Below are positions 50,721 to 58,580 of a stretch of 64,000 nucleotides of DNA, piece by piece. Source of the stretch: Streptomyces griseoviridis (GTDB lineage Bacteria > Actinomycetota > Actinomycetes > Streptomycetales > Streptomycetaceae); contig BMSM01000011.1 in NCBI GenBank assembly GCA_014649155.1, positions 62,001-126,000 on the forward strand, written 5' to 3'. The notes under the pieces are model-generated. The model was not told the DNA's origin. It did no database searches and saw nothing but the letters and a program-made list of their open reading frames with translations. A program made the translations under genes and the position numbers. How positions within the stretch are numbered: the stretch's first letter is position 1; every line of letters starts with the position of its first letter.

Positions 50721-51731
50721 TCAGCGTCGTTCGGGCTTCGCGCTGCGCGACATCAGCTCCTTGACGGCGACCACCGGGGGCTTGCCCTCGTGCACGATCT
50801 CGAAGACCGTCTCGGTGATCGGCATGTCGACCTCGTGCCGGCGGGCCAGATCCAGCACCGACTCGCAGGACTTGACGCCCTCGGCGGTCTGCTGGGTGGC
50901 CGCGATGGTCTCCTCCAGGGTCATGCCCCTGCCGAGGTTGGTGCCGAAGGTGTGGTTCCGGGACAGCGGCGAGGAGCAGGTCGCCACCAGGTCGCCGAGG
51001 CCCGCGAGTCCGGAGAAGGTCAGCGGGTCGGCGCCGAGCGCGACGCCGAGCCGGGTCGTCTCGGCGAGGCCGCGGGTGATGAGGGAGCCCTTGGCGTTGT
51101 CGCCGAGGCCCATGCCGTCCGCGATGCCGACGGCCAGCCCGATCACGTTCTTCACCGCGCCGCCGAGTTCGCAGCCGATGACGTCGGTGTTGGTGTACGG
51201 GCGGAAGTACGGGGTGTGGCAGGCGGCCTGGAGCCGCCGGGCGACGGCCTCGTCGGTGCAGGCGACGACGGCCGCGGCGGGCATCCGCGCGGCGATCTCC
51301 CGGGCCAGGTTGGGTCCGGTGACCACGGCGACGCGGTCGGCGCCCACCTCGGTGACGTCCTCGATGACCTCGCTCATCCGCATCGCGGAGCCGAGTTCGA
51401 CGCCCTTCATCAGGGAGACCAGCACGGTGTCGGGCGCGAGCAGCGGGCGCCACGCGGCGAGGTTGGCGCGGGCCGTCTGGGAGGGGATCGCGAGGACGGT
51501 GAAGTCGGCGCCGGCCGCGGCCTCGGCCGGGTCGGCGGTGGCCCGGATGTTCTCGGGGAGTTCGACGCCCGGCAGGTAGTCCGGGTTGGCGCGGGTGGAG
51601 TTGACCGCGTCGGCCAGCTCGGGGCGCCGGGCCCACAGGGTGACGTCGCAGCCGGCGTCGGCGAGGATGACGCCGAACGCGGTGCCCCAGGACCCGGTGC
51701 CGAAGACGGCCGCCTTGACGGGCTTGATCAC
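50721..51731 (-). CDS. gpsA: glycerol-3-phosphate dehydrogenase [NAD(P)+] GpsA
   Basis: GpsA supplies sn-glycerol-3-phosphate for phospholipids. It is 336 residues with the Rossmann motif AVFGTGSWGTAFGVILADAG, VVTGPNLAREIA, GGAVKNVIGLAVGIADGMGL with catalytic Lys in VKNV, and SRNHTFGTNLGRGM. GTG 51731 overlaps the plsC stop by 4 bp (GTGA); the GIKPVKAAVFG type start supports it. Coupling to the acyltransferase fits consecutive steps. Confidence 0.95.
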   Translation of the reverse strand: MIKPVKAAVFGTGSWGTAFGVILADAGCDVTLWARRPELADAVNSTRANPDYLPGVELPENIRATADPAEAAAGADFTVLAIPSQTARANLAAWRPLLAPDTVLVSLMKGVELGSAMRMSEVIEDVTEVGADRVAVVTGPNLAREIAARMPAAAVVACTDEAVARRLQAACHTPYFRPYTNTDVIGCELGGAVKNVIGLAVGIADGMGLGDNAKGSLITRGLAETTRLGVALGADPLTFSGLAGLGDLVATCSSPLSRNHTFGTNLGRGMTLEETIAATQQTAEGVKSCESVLDLARRHEVDMPITETVFEIVHEGKPPVVAVKELMSRSAKPERR

Positions 51732-52507
51732 GTGCCTTGTCCTTCTGCCTGTTTGCCGTGCGTCCGGCGCGTCTGCGCCTGGGTGCGGAGCCGCTGCTCG
51801 ATCCGCTCGCGGCGCGGGTCGTAGGGCGTGTCGGGTGCCTTCTCGCCGCGGATCTCCTCCAGCTGGCGGGTGACGGCGGCCATGATCACCTCGGTGGCCT
51901 CCTTCAGCACCTCCGCGGTCATCTCCTTGCCGTAGAACCGGGAGAGGTCGACGGGCGGGCCGGCCTGCACGCGGTGGGTCTTGCGGGGCAGGAGGCGCGG
52001 CTTCCTGGCGTACGGCGGCAGGAGTTCGTTGCAGCCCCACTGGGCGACCGGGATCACCGGGCACCGGGTCTGCAGGGCGACGCGGGCGGCGCCGGTCTTG
52101 GCGGTCATGGGCCAGCCGTCGGGGTCGCGGGTGAGGGTGCCCTCGGGGTAGAAGGCCACGCACTCTCCGCGCTCCACGGCGTCGATGGCGGCCCGGAAGG
52201 CGCTGAGCGCGTCCGTGCTCTCCCGGTAGACGGGGATCTGCCCGGTGCCGCGCATGGCGGCGCCGACGAATCCCTGCCTGAAAAGGCCGCTCTTGGCGAG
52301 GAAACGAGGAACGCGTCCGGTGTTGTACTGGTAGTGCGCGTATCCGAGGGGATCGATGTACGAATTGTGGTTCACGGCGGTGATAAATCCACCCTCGGCC
52401 GGAATGTTCTCCATTCCCCGCCAGTCTCGCTTGAGCAGTATCACCAGCGGCGGTTTGCAGATCACCGCGGCCAAGCGGTACCAGAAGCCGATTCTGCGGC
52501 GGGGCAC
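51728..52507 (-). CDS. plsC: 1-acyl-sn-glycerol-3-phosphate acyltransferase (PlsC family)
   Basis: A membrane-associated acyltransferase, 259 residues. The HX4D catalytic motif is in AVNHNSYIDPLGYAHY, and later blocks are AAMRGTGQIPVYRES and FYPEGTLTRDP. GTG 52507 (VPRRRIGFWYRL) is chosen for the AGGAAGG upstream; a longer version adds a poor N-terminus. Whether it acts on 1-acyl- or sn-glycerol-3-phosphate is not certain. It is divergent from cofC over 155 bp. Confidence 0.9.
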   Translation of the reverse strand: MPRRRIGFWYRLAAVICKPPLVILLKRDWRGMENIPAEGGFITAVNHNSYIDPLGYAHYQYNTGRVPRFLAKSGLFRQGFVGAAMRGTGQIPVYRESTDALSAFRAAIDAVERGECVAFYPEGTLTRDPDGWPMTAKTGAARVALQTRCPVIPVAQWGCNELLPPYARKPRLLPRKTHRVQAGPPVDLSRFYGKEMTAEVLKEATEVIMAAVTRQLEEIRGEKAPDTPYDPRRERIEQRLRTQAQTRRTHGKQAEGQGT

Positions 52508-52662
52508 GCGGACACCTTCCTCTAGGGCCTGGGCGGGGCCAGGGGAGCCGCACAAGTGTCGCCCCGGGCCGCCGGTCTGTCGAGGACACGGTACGCCCCG
52601 CCCATCCGGCGCCCGGAGCCCCCGGGTGACAATGAGCGCGACAAGAGAGGGACGGTTCGCCT

Positions 52663-53301
52663 GTGCAGTGGAGCTTGGTCGTGCCCGTGAAGACCTTGGC
52701 CCGAGCGAAGAGCAGGCTGTCGGACACGGCGGACGACGCGGTACGTCCGGACCTGGCGCTGGCGTTCGCCCTGGACACCGTGGCGGCGGCGCTGGCCGGT
52801 CCGGCGGTGGCCGATGTGGCAGTCGTCACGGACGACCCCCGGGCGGGTCGGGAGCTGGCCGCGCTCGGCGCCCGGGTCGTCGCGGACGAGCCGGGCGGCG
52901 GCCTCAACGCGGCCCTGGCGCACGCGGTGGCGGCCGTACGGGCCGTACGTCCGCACGCTCCGGTGGCGGCGCTGAACGCCGATCTCCCGGCACTGCGGCC
53001 GACGGAATTGACCCGGGTCCTGGAAAACGCCGCGGAATTCCCGCGCGCTTTCCTCCCGGACGCGGCGGCGACCGGGACGACCCTGCTGGCCGCCGCCCCC
53101 GGCCGGGAACTGCGCCCTTTCTTCGGCCCGGGTTCCCGCCGCGCGCACCGCACGTCGGGCGCGGTGGAATTGCGTCTCGCGGCGGTGGATTCCGTACGGC
53201 AGGACGTCGACACCGGGGCGGATCTGCGGGCGGCGCTGGCGCTGGGGGTGGGTCCGCGCACGGCCGCCGCCGTCGCGCGGCTGCTGATCGCGGAGCAGTA
53301 G
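52663..53301 (+). CDS. cofC: CofC/FbiD guanylyltransferase (coenzyme F420 synthesis)
   Basis: This enzyme activates 2-phospholactate or, in actinobacteria, phosphoenolpyruvate with GTP to give the F420 side chain. The 212-residue protein has VPVKTLARAKSRLSD, the AVVTDDPRA dinucleotide-like core, GLNAALAHAVAAVRAV and LNADLPALRPTEL. Other F420 genes are not in the window, consistent with its usual isolated location in streptomycetes. GTG 52663 is the first plausible start. A 70-residue gene follows 9 bp downstream. Confidence 0.9.
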   Translation: MQWSLVVPVKTLARAKSRLSDTADDAVRPDLALAFALDTVAAALAGPAVADVAVVTDDPRAGRELAALGARVVADEPGGGLNAALAHAVAAVRAVRPHAPVAALNADLPALRPTELTRVLENAAEFPRAFLPDAAATGTTLLAAAPGRELRPFFGPGSRRAHRTSGAVELRLAAVDSVRQDVDTGADLRAALALGVGPRTAAAVARLLIAEQ

Positions 53302-53310
53302 GCTGCCCGT

Positions 53311-53523
53311 ATGCAGGCGACCGCTTACACGTACGACCCCGACAGCCGCAGCGGACAGGTACTGCTGGACGACGGCACCCCGGTGCCCTTCGACGCGGCG
53401 GCGTTCGACGCGGGCGGCCTTCGGCTGCTGCGTCCCGGGCAGCGGGTGCGGATCGAGACCGAGGGGGCCGCCGGGGCAAGCGAGGGCCTGCGGATCACGC
53501 TGGTGACGCTGCAGACGCTGTAG
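53311..53523 (+). CDS. small cold-shock-like/OB-fold hypothetical protein
   Basis: A 70-residue protein (start ATG 53311) with a beta-rich pattern, YTYDPDSRSGQVLLDDGTPV and RLLRPGQRVRIETEG. The layout resembles the OB-fold of cold-shock-like proteins (SGQVLLDDGT matches the 'G..xDDG' loop), but no nucleic-acid RNP motif is obvious. It lies 9 bp after cofC and probably shares its transcript. Function unknown. Confidence 0.75.
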   Translation: MQATAYTYDPDSRSGQVLLDDGTPVPFDAAAFDAGGLRLLRPGQRVRIETEGAAGASEGLRITLVTLQTL

Positions 53524-53544
53524 CCGGCGTCCCGGGACGGACCG

Positions 53545-53574
53545 CGGGCCGGACTCCCGAGGGAGTCCGGCCCG
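53545..53574. terminator. bidirectional terminator, cofC unit and hupS
   Basis: A perfect 14-bp inverted repeat (arms 53545-53558 and 53561-53574) lies between the stops of two converging genes, 22 bp from one and 32 bp from the other. Confidence 0.8.
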
Positions 53575-53605
53575 GCGTGTGAGTGCCCCCGGGGGCCGGC
53601 GCCTG

Positions 53606-54256
53606 TTACTTCTTGCGGGCGGTGGCCTTCTTGGCGGTGGTCTTGCGCGCGGTGGACTTCTTGGCCGGGGCCTTCTTGGCGGTGGCCTTCTTCGCGGGCG
53701 CCTTCTGGGCGGTGGCCTTCTTCGCCGTGGTGGCGGTCGCCTTCTTCGCGGGGGCCTTCTTGGCGGCGGTCTTCGCGGGGGTGGCCTTCTTGGTCGCCGC
53801 GGCCGTCGTCTTCTTCGCCGCGCCCGTGGTCTTCTTGGCGGCGGTGGCCTTCTTGGTCGCCGCGGCCGTGGTCTTCTTCGCCGCGGCCTTCTTGCCGGCG
53901 GCCTTGGCGATGGTGGGCGGCGGGCCCGAGAGGCTGCCCTTGGGGGCCTTCTTGACCGCGATGTCGTTCTTCGGCAGCTTCTTGGACCCGCTGACCAGGT
54001 CCTTGAAGCCCTGACCGGCACGGAAGCGCGGCACGGAGGTCTTCTTGACCCGAACCCGCTCGCCCGTCTGGGGGTTACGGGCATAGCGAGCCGGACGGTC
54101 GACCTTCTCGAAGGAACCGAATCCGGTGACCGAGACCCGGTCGCCCGCGACGACCGCGCGGACGATGGCGTCCAGGACCGCGTCGACGGCGTCGGCGGCC
54201 TGCTGCCGCCCGCCCATCTTGTCGGCAATCGCTTCTACGAGCTGCGCCTTGTTCAC
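53606..54256 (-). CDS. hupS: HU-family nucleoid protein with histone H1-like tail (HupS)
   Basis: A 216-residue protein. Residues 1-93 are the HU fold: NKAQLVEAIADKMGG, VAGDRVSVTGFGSFEKVDRP and the beta-arm ARNPQTGERVRVKKTSVPRF. The rest is an Ala/Lys/Thr/Pro-rich low-complexity tail of about 120 residues resembling histone H1 and ending in ARKK. This is the sporulation-associated HU of streptomycetes, which compacts spore nucleoids. GTG 54256 follows GAAGGGGAAG. Upstream is an AT-rich stretch (54309-54350). Confidence 0.95.
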   Translation of the reverse strand: MNKAQLVEAIADKMGGRQQAADAVDAVLDAIVRAVVAGDRVSVTGFGSFEKVDRPARYARNPQTGERVRVKKTSVPRFRAGQGFKDLVSGSKKLPKNDIAVKKAPKGSLSGPPPTIAKAAGKKAAAKKTTAAATKKATAAKKTTGAAKKTTAAATKKATPAKTAAKKAPAKKATATTAKKATAQKAPAKKATAKKAPAKKSTARKTTAKKATARKK

Positions 54257-54308
54257 GTCTTCCCCTTCGGAGACCTCGCCAGAACGAGAATGTTCAAGCT
54301 TTTTCGCA

Positions 54309-54350
54309 CGTTAGGCAGATATATACCGCAAATCAAACACGAAACGGGCT
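54309..54350 (-). promoter_or_regulatory. AT-rich promoter region of hupS
   Basis: This stretch is markedly AT-rich. On the minus strand it includes TATATAT with upstream TTTGATTTG, about 55-100 bp before the start codon. A -10 element is plausible, but no hexamer pair has a clear 17-bp spacing. Confidence 0.4.
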
Positions 54351-54392
54351 AATCACCCTTGTGCCGCAACGGACTCGGCTGTCCCGGCCTGT

Positions 54393-54623
54393 TCAGCGCC
54401 GCCCGTCCGGATACCGACCTTCGTCGAGATCCTCGGTGAACCGCTCCAGACGCCTTGCCGCACCGGCGAGATCGTGTTTGGCCGCGGCCGTAATGACCAG
54501 CAGCTTCCGGGTCAGCGCCATCCGTACGCCCTCCGGGACTTGCAGTGCGCGCACCCTTGTGTGCGCTTCCTTGAGCCGGGACGCGACCGCCGTATAGAGC
54601 TGGAGTTGGCCGTCGTGTTCCAT
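54393..54623 (-). CDS. small conserved hypothetical protein
   Basis: A 76-residue, all-helical-looking protein (start ATG 54623): EHDGQLQLYTAVASRLKEAH, VPEGVRMALTRKLLVITAAA and RLERFTEDLDEGRYPDGRR. No known motif. It lies between leuD and hupS on the same strand, with about 140 bp before hupS. From memory similar small proteins sit here in other streptomycetes. Function unknown. Confidence 0.65.
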   Translation of the reverse strand: MEHDGQLQLYTAVASRLKEAHTRVRALQVPEGVRMALTRKLLVITAAAKHDLAGAARRLERFTEDLDEGRYPDGRR

Positions 54624-54798
54624 GCACAGATTGTGCCATCTGGGGCGAGTTGTCGCCTGCGCAGGGGGCAACTGTGGTCTCCCACGCCCCTTCCGGCACC
54701 ATTCCCGACCGTGCGTCCACGACCCACCTACCCCGTCAACCACCTGCGTAACGTGGGAAGTTACGGCGTCGCCGCGCCCCGTCCGGGCCCGGACACAG

Positions 54799-54831
54799 CC
54801 GTACCCCCGATCGGTCCGATCGGGGGTACGG
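54799..54831 (-). terminator. leuCD terminator
   Basis: A perfect 14-bp stem (arms 54799-54812 and 54818-54831) with loop GGTCC lies 70 bp past the leuD stop. Confidence 0.8.
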
Positions 54832-54900
54832 GGGGTGTGCGGGGGTGGCCGAAAGTCGACCTCGTGCCGGGCCCGTGGGGCTATGGGGCCCGGGGCGGGG

Positions 54901-55494
54901 TCAGACCTGGACGGTGCTCGGCTTGAAGGACGGACGCTTCGCCTCGTACGCGGCGATGTCCTCCTCGTTCTGGAGCGTGAGGGAGATGTCGTCCAGCCCG
55001 TTCAGCAGCCGCCAGCGGGAGTTCTCGTCCAGCTCGAAGGAGGCGGTGATGCCCTCGGCCCGCACCTCGCGGGCCTGGAGGTCGACCGTGATCTCGGCCT
55101 GCGGGTCCCGCTCCGTCAGCTCCCACAGCGCGTCCACGATCTTCTGGTCGATGACCACCGTGAGCAGGCCGTTCTTCAGCGAGTTGCCGCGGAAGATGTC
55201 GGCGAAGCGGGAGGAGATCACCGTCTTGAAGCCGTAGTTCTGGAGCGCCCAGACGGCGTGCTCGCGGGAGGAGCCGGTACCGAAGTCGGGGCCGGCCACC
55301 AGGACGGTGGCGCCCTTGCGCTCGGGCTGGTTGAGGACGAACGTCCCGTCCTTGCGCCAGGCCTCGAACAGCCCGTCCTCGAACCCGTCCCTGGTCACCT
55401 TCTTGAGCCAGTGGGCGGGGATGATCTGGTCGGTGTCGACGTTGCTGCGGCGCAGCGGGACGGCCCGGCCGGTGTGGATGGTGAATGCTTCCAT
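54901..55494 (-). CDS. leuD: 3-isopropylmalate dehydratase small subunit
   Basis: With LeuC it isomerises isopropylmalate in leucine synthesis. The 197-residue swivel-domain subunit has VPLRRSNVDTDQIIPAHWLK, GPDFGTGSSREHAVWALQNY and VISSRFADIFRGNSLKNGLL. The start ATG lies 6 bp after the leuC stop. Confidence 0.96.
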   Translation of the reverse strand: MEAFTIHTGRAVPLRRSNVDTDQIIPAHWLKKVTRDGFEDGLFEAWRKDGTFVLNQPERKGATVLVAGPDFGTGSSREHAVWALQNYGFKTVISSRFADIFRGNSLKNGLLTVVIDQKIVDALWELTERDPQAEITVDLQAREVRAEGITASFELDENSRWRLLNGLDDISLTLQNEEDIAAYEAKRPSFKPSTVQV

Positions 55495-55500
55495 GGCTGA

Positions 55501-56931
55501 TCAGACTCCAGCGGGCGTGAGGGCGTCGGCGGCGGCGAGGTCGGCCGGGGAGGACAGGTGCCCCGTGACGGCCGTCGCGGCGGCGACCTGCGGGGACACC
55601 AGGTGGGTACGCCCGCCCTTGCCCTGCCGGCCCTCGAAGTTGCGGTTGGAGGTGGAGGCGGAGCGCTCACCGGGGGCGAGCTGGTCGGGGTTCATGCCCA
55701 GGCACATCGAGCAGCCCGCGTGCCGCCATTCGGCCCCGGCCTCCTTGAAGACGACGTCCAGGCCCTCGGAGACGGCCTGGAGACCGACCCGCGCGGAGCC
55801 GGGGACGACCAGCATCCGTACGCCGTCGGCGACTTTGCGGCCCTTGACGATCTCGGCGGCGGCGCGCAGGTCCTCGATGCGGCCGTTGGTGCAGGACCCC
55901 ACGAAGACGGTGTCCACCTTGATGGAACGCAGCGGCTGACCGGCCTCCAACCCCATGTACTCCAGGGCCTTTTCGGCGGCGAGGCGCTCCGAGGCGTCCT
56001 CGTAGGAGGCCGGGTCGGGGACGGCGGCGGAGAGCGGCGCGCCCTGACCCGGGTTGGTGCCCCAGGTGACGAACGGCGACAGCTCGGCGGCCTCGATGAC
56101 GACCTCGGCGTCGAACTCGGCGTCCGGGTCCGTCCTCAGCGTCTTCCAGTACTCCAGCGCCGCGTCCCAGTCCGCGCCCTCGGGGGCGTGCGGGCGGCCC
56201 TTGAGGTAGGCGAACGTGGTCTCGTCGGGGGCGATCATGCCCGCGCGGGCGCCGGCCTCGATCGACATGTTGCAGATGGTCATGCGGGCCTCCATCGAGA
56301 GCTTCTCGATGGCCTCGCCGCGGTACTCCAGGATGTAGCCCTGGCCGCCCCCGGTGCCGATCTTCGCGATGACCGCCAGGATGAGGTCCTTGGCGGTGAC
56401 GCCGTCGGGCAGCTCGCCCCTGACGGTGATCGCCATCGTCTTGGGGCGGGCCATCGGCAGCGTCTGGGTGGCCAGCACGTGCTCGACCTGGGAGGTGCCG
56501 ATGCCGAACGCCAGCGCGCCGAACGCGCCGTGCGTCGAGGTGTGCGAGTCACCGCAGACCACGGTGGTGCCGGGCTGCGTCAGGCCGAGCTGCGGGCCCA
56601 CGACGTGCACGACGCCCTGCTCGACGTCGCCCAGCGAGTGCAGCCGGACGCCGAACTCGGCGGCGTTCTTGCGCAGCGTCTCCAGCTGGACCCGGGAGAC
56701 CGGGTCGGCGATGGGCTTGTCGATGTCGAGGGTCGGGGTGTTGTGGTCCTCGGTGGCGATGGTCAGGTCGAGCCGGCGCACCGTGCGCCCGCTCTTGCGG
56801 AGGCCGTCGAAGGCCTGTGGGCTGGTCACCTCGTGCAGCAGGTGCAGATCGATGAAGAGGAGGTCGGGCTCGCCCTCGGCGCGCCGGACGACATGGTCGT
56901 CCCAGACCTTCTCCGCGAGTGTCCTACCCAT
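55501..56931 (-). CDS. leuC: 3-isopropylmalate dehydratase large subunit
   Basis: A 476-residue aconitase-family [4Fe-4S] enzyme. Cluster cysteines are in VFVGSCTNGRIEDLRA and HAGCSMCLGMNPDQLAPGER. GDSHTSTHGAFGALAFGIGT is the family block. ATG 56931 starts MGRTLAEKVWDDHVV; a longer upstream version is not protein-like. It is divergent from ndgR, and the shared region has a palindrome (57094-57114). In S. coelicolor NdgR/AreB activates leuCD. Confidence 0.96.
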   Translation of the reverse strand: MGRTLAEKVWDDHVVRRAEGEPDLLFIDLHLLHEVTSPQAFDGLRKSGRTVRRLDLTIATEDHNTPTLDIDKPIADPVSRVQLETLRKNAAEFGVRLHSLGDVEQGVVHVVGPQLGLTQPGTTVVCGDSHTSTHGAFGALAFGIGTSQVEHVLATQTLPMARPKTMAITVRGELPDGVTAKDLILAVIAKIGTGGGQGYILEYRGEAIEKLSMEARMTICNMSIEAGARAGMIAPDETTFAYLKGRPHAPEGADWDAALEYWKTLRTDPDAEFDAEVVIEAAELSPFVTWGTNPGQGAPLSAAVPDPASYEDASERLAAEKALEYMGLEAGQPLRSIKVDTVFVGSCTNGRIEDLRAAAEIVKGRKVADGVRMLVVPGSARVGLQAVSEGLDVVFKEAGAEWRHAGCSMCLGMNPDQLAPGERSASTSNRNFEGRQGKGGRTHLVSPQVAAATAVTGHLSSPADLAAADALTPAGV

Positions 56932-57093
56932 CGCTTTCCCTCCGGCCGGCGACGGCTCGCCGGCCCAACTAGAGATCTTGAGGAGGCGGCGCCCGACGCC
57001 CCGGTTCCGGGCAGCCGCCACCAGGCCCTTACGTCACGGGCCGTTGTGACTTGGTGTCTTCCAGAGTGGCGCGTTCCACGGAAAATTGAACTT

Positions 57094-57114
57094 GCGTTTC
57101 ACAGAGTGAGACGC
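57094..57114. promoter_or_regulatory. candidate NdgR/AreB operator
   Basis: GCGTTTCA-CAGAG-TGAGACGC: 8-bp arms with one mismatch, 13 bp upstream of the ndgR start and 163 bp upstream of leuC. IclR-family regulators commonly bind palindromes of this type next to their own gene. It lies between divergent ndgR and leuC, whose regulation by NdgR is published. Confidence 0.55.
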
Positions 57115-57126
57115 GAGTATCGTTGC

Positions 57127-57843
57127 ATGGACAACAGTAGCGGCGTCGGCGTTCTGGACAAGGCGGCCCTCGTCCTGAGCGCTCTGGAGTCCGGTCCGGC
57201 CACCCTCGCTGGGTTGGTCGCTGCCACCGGACTGGCACGACCCACGGCCCACCGGCTGGCCGTGGCGCTGGAGCACCACCGCATGGTGGCGCGGGACATG
57301 CAGGGTCGTTTCATCCTCGGCCCGCGCCTGGCCGAGCTGGCCGCGGCGGCCGGCGAGGACCGGCTGCTGGCGACGGCGGGCCCGGTGCTCACCCACCTCC
57401 GTGACGTGACGGGCGAGAGCGCCCAGCTCTACCGCCGCCAGGGCGACATGCGCATCTGCGTCGCCGCGGCGGAGCGGCTGTCCGGCCTGCGGGACACGGT
57501 CCCGGTCGGCTCCACGCTCACGATGAAGGCGGGGTCCTCCGCGCAGATCCTGATGGCCTGGGAGGAGCCGGAGCGCCTGCACCGCGGCCTCCAGGGCGCC
57601 CGTTTCACGGCGACGGCCCTGTCGGGCGTACGACGCCGGGGCTGGGCCCAGTCCATCGGGGAGCGCGAGCCGGGTGTCGCCTCGGTCTCGGCGCCGGTGC
57701 GCGGCCCGTCCAACCGCGTGGTGGCCGCCGTCTCCGTCTCCGGCCCCATCGAGCGCCTCAGCCGCCACCCGGGCCGGATGCACGCCCAGGCCGTCATCGA
57801 CGCCGCCGGCCGCCTCTCGGAGGCCCTGCGCCGCTCCAGCTGA
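57127..57843 (+). CDS. ndgR: IclR-family regulator NdgR (AreB)
   Basis: A 238-residue IclR regulator of amino-acid (leucine, cysteine) metabolism and antibiotic production in Streptomyces. The N-terminal winged helix includes ATLAGLVAATGLARPTAHRL; the C-terminal effector domain has VAAAERLSGLRDTVPVGSTL and SAPVRGPSNRVVAAVSVSGP. It is standard length for NdgR. ATG 57127 is 13 bp from an operator-like palindrome, suggesting autoregulation. Confidence 0.95.
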   Translation: MDNSSGVGVLDKAALVLSALESGPATLAGLVAATGLARPTAHRLAVALEHHRMVARDMQGRFILGPRLAELAAAAGEDRLLATAGPVLTHLRDVTGESAQLYRRQGDMRICVAAAERLSGLRDTVPVGSTLTMKAGSSAQILMAWEEPERLHRGLQGARFTATALSGVRRRGWAQSIGEREPGVASVSAPVRGPSNRVVAAVSVSGPIERLSRHPGRMHAQAVIDAAGRLSEALRRSS

Positions 57844-57957
57844 CGACGCCGCGAAGGTCGGCCCCAGCGCCGCGGCCGACCTGAGTGCGACGCCCCGGAA
57901 AGGGGCGCGGGGAACTGCGCGATCGACCACGACGGACCCGCACCCGCGCTACAGCGA

Positions 57958-58001
57958 AATGGCTCCCCGCCGCAGCGTTTCCGCTGCGGCGGGGAGCCAT
58001 T
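57958..58001 (-). terminator. terminator of the tRNA cluster
   Basis: A perfect 20-bp stem with a TTTC loop lies 8 bp past the last tRNA-Glu. On the minus strand it ends in ATTT. ndgR, converging, ends 115 bp away and may also use it. Confidence 0.87.
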
Positions 58002-58008
58002 CGTTCTG

Positions 58009-58081
58009 TACCCCCGACCGGATTCGAACCGGCGCTACCGCCTTGAGAGGGCGGCGTGCTAGGCCGCTACACAACGGGGGC
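58009..58081 (-). tRNA. tRNA-Glu (CTC)
   Basis: 73 nt on the minus strand, anticodon CTC within CCCTCTCAAGG, T-loop GGTTCGAATCC. The acceptor starts GCCCCCG and pairs with CGGGGGT, so position 1-72 is a G-U pair. Last gene of the cluster, 8 bp before the terminator. Confidence 0.94.
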
Positions 58082-58109
58082 GTGGAGCCTGCGTTTCCGC
58101 AGGTCCGAG

Positions 58110-58181
58110 CTGGTCTACCTGGACTCGAACCAAGACTAACTGAACCAGAATCAGTCGTGCTGCCAATTACACCATAGACCA
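58110..58181 (-). tRNA. tRNA-Gln (CTG)
   Basis: 72 nt, minus strand, anticodon CTG in GATTCTGGTTC, T-loop GGTTCGAGTCC. The acceptor TGGTCTA pairs with TAGACCA, with an unpaired-type U1-A72 as usual for tRNA-Gln. Confidence 0.94.
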
Positions 58182-58201
58182 ATGTGGTTTAGACCAGACA
58201 G

Positions 58202-58274
58202 TACCCCCGACCGGATTCGAACCGGCGCTACCGCCTTGAGAGGGCGGCGTGCTAGGCCGCTACACAACGGGGGC
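58202..58274 (-). tRNA. tRNA-Glu (CTC)
   Basis: 73 nt, minus strand; the body is identical to the 58009-58081 copy over its whole length as far as I can compare. Anticodon stem pair is C-G at the position varying in the third copy. Confidence 0.94.
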
Positions 58275-58303
58275 CCTAGCGATCACCATGAAGTGGATCA
58301 CCG

Positions 58304-58376
58304 TACCCCCGACCGGATTCGAACCGGCGCTACTGCCTTGAGAGGGCAGCGTGCTAGGCCGCTACACAACGGGGGC
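58304..58376 (-). tRNA. tRNA-Glu (CTC), variant
   Basis: 73 nt, minus strand; same as the other two Glu copies except for two bases (58334 and 58348) that face each other in the anticodon stem, replacing a G-C pair by A-T. Folding is therefore preserved. Confidence 0.94.
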
Positions 58377-58415
58377 TTTGCGGATGGTCTCCGCGACGCA
58401 GATGAGCTCTGCGAG

Positions 58416-58487
58416 CTGGCCTACCTGGACTCGAACCAAGACTAACTGAACCAGAATCAGTCGTGCTGCCAATTACACCATAGGCCA
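58416..58487 (-). tRNA. tRNA-Gln (CTG), variant
   Basis: 72 nt, minus strand, first gene transcribed in the cluster. It differs from the other Gln copy at 58420 and 58484, which pair in the acceptor stem (C-G instead of U-A). Anticodon CTG. Confidence 0.94.
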
Positions 58488-58580
58488 CTGGAACGCAAGC
58501 CCCGTGCCGGGGATCTTGTTCTAGTTCTACGCTTCCGGCTCCGGCCTTTCGGCCCGTTCCCCGGCGGCGCAGGAAGAACA

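Noticed and set aside
58182..58445. A small frame across the tRNA genes
   Set aside because: It reads through the antisense of tRNA-Glu and repeats the same peptide for each copy, so it is an artefact of the tRNA repeats.
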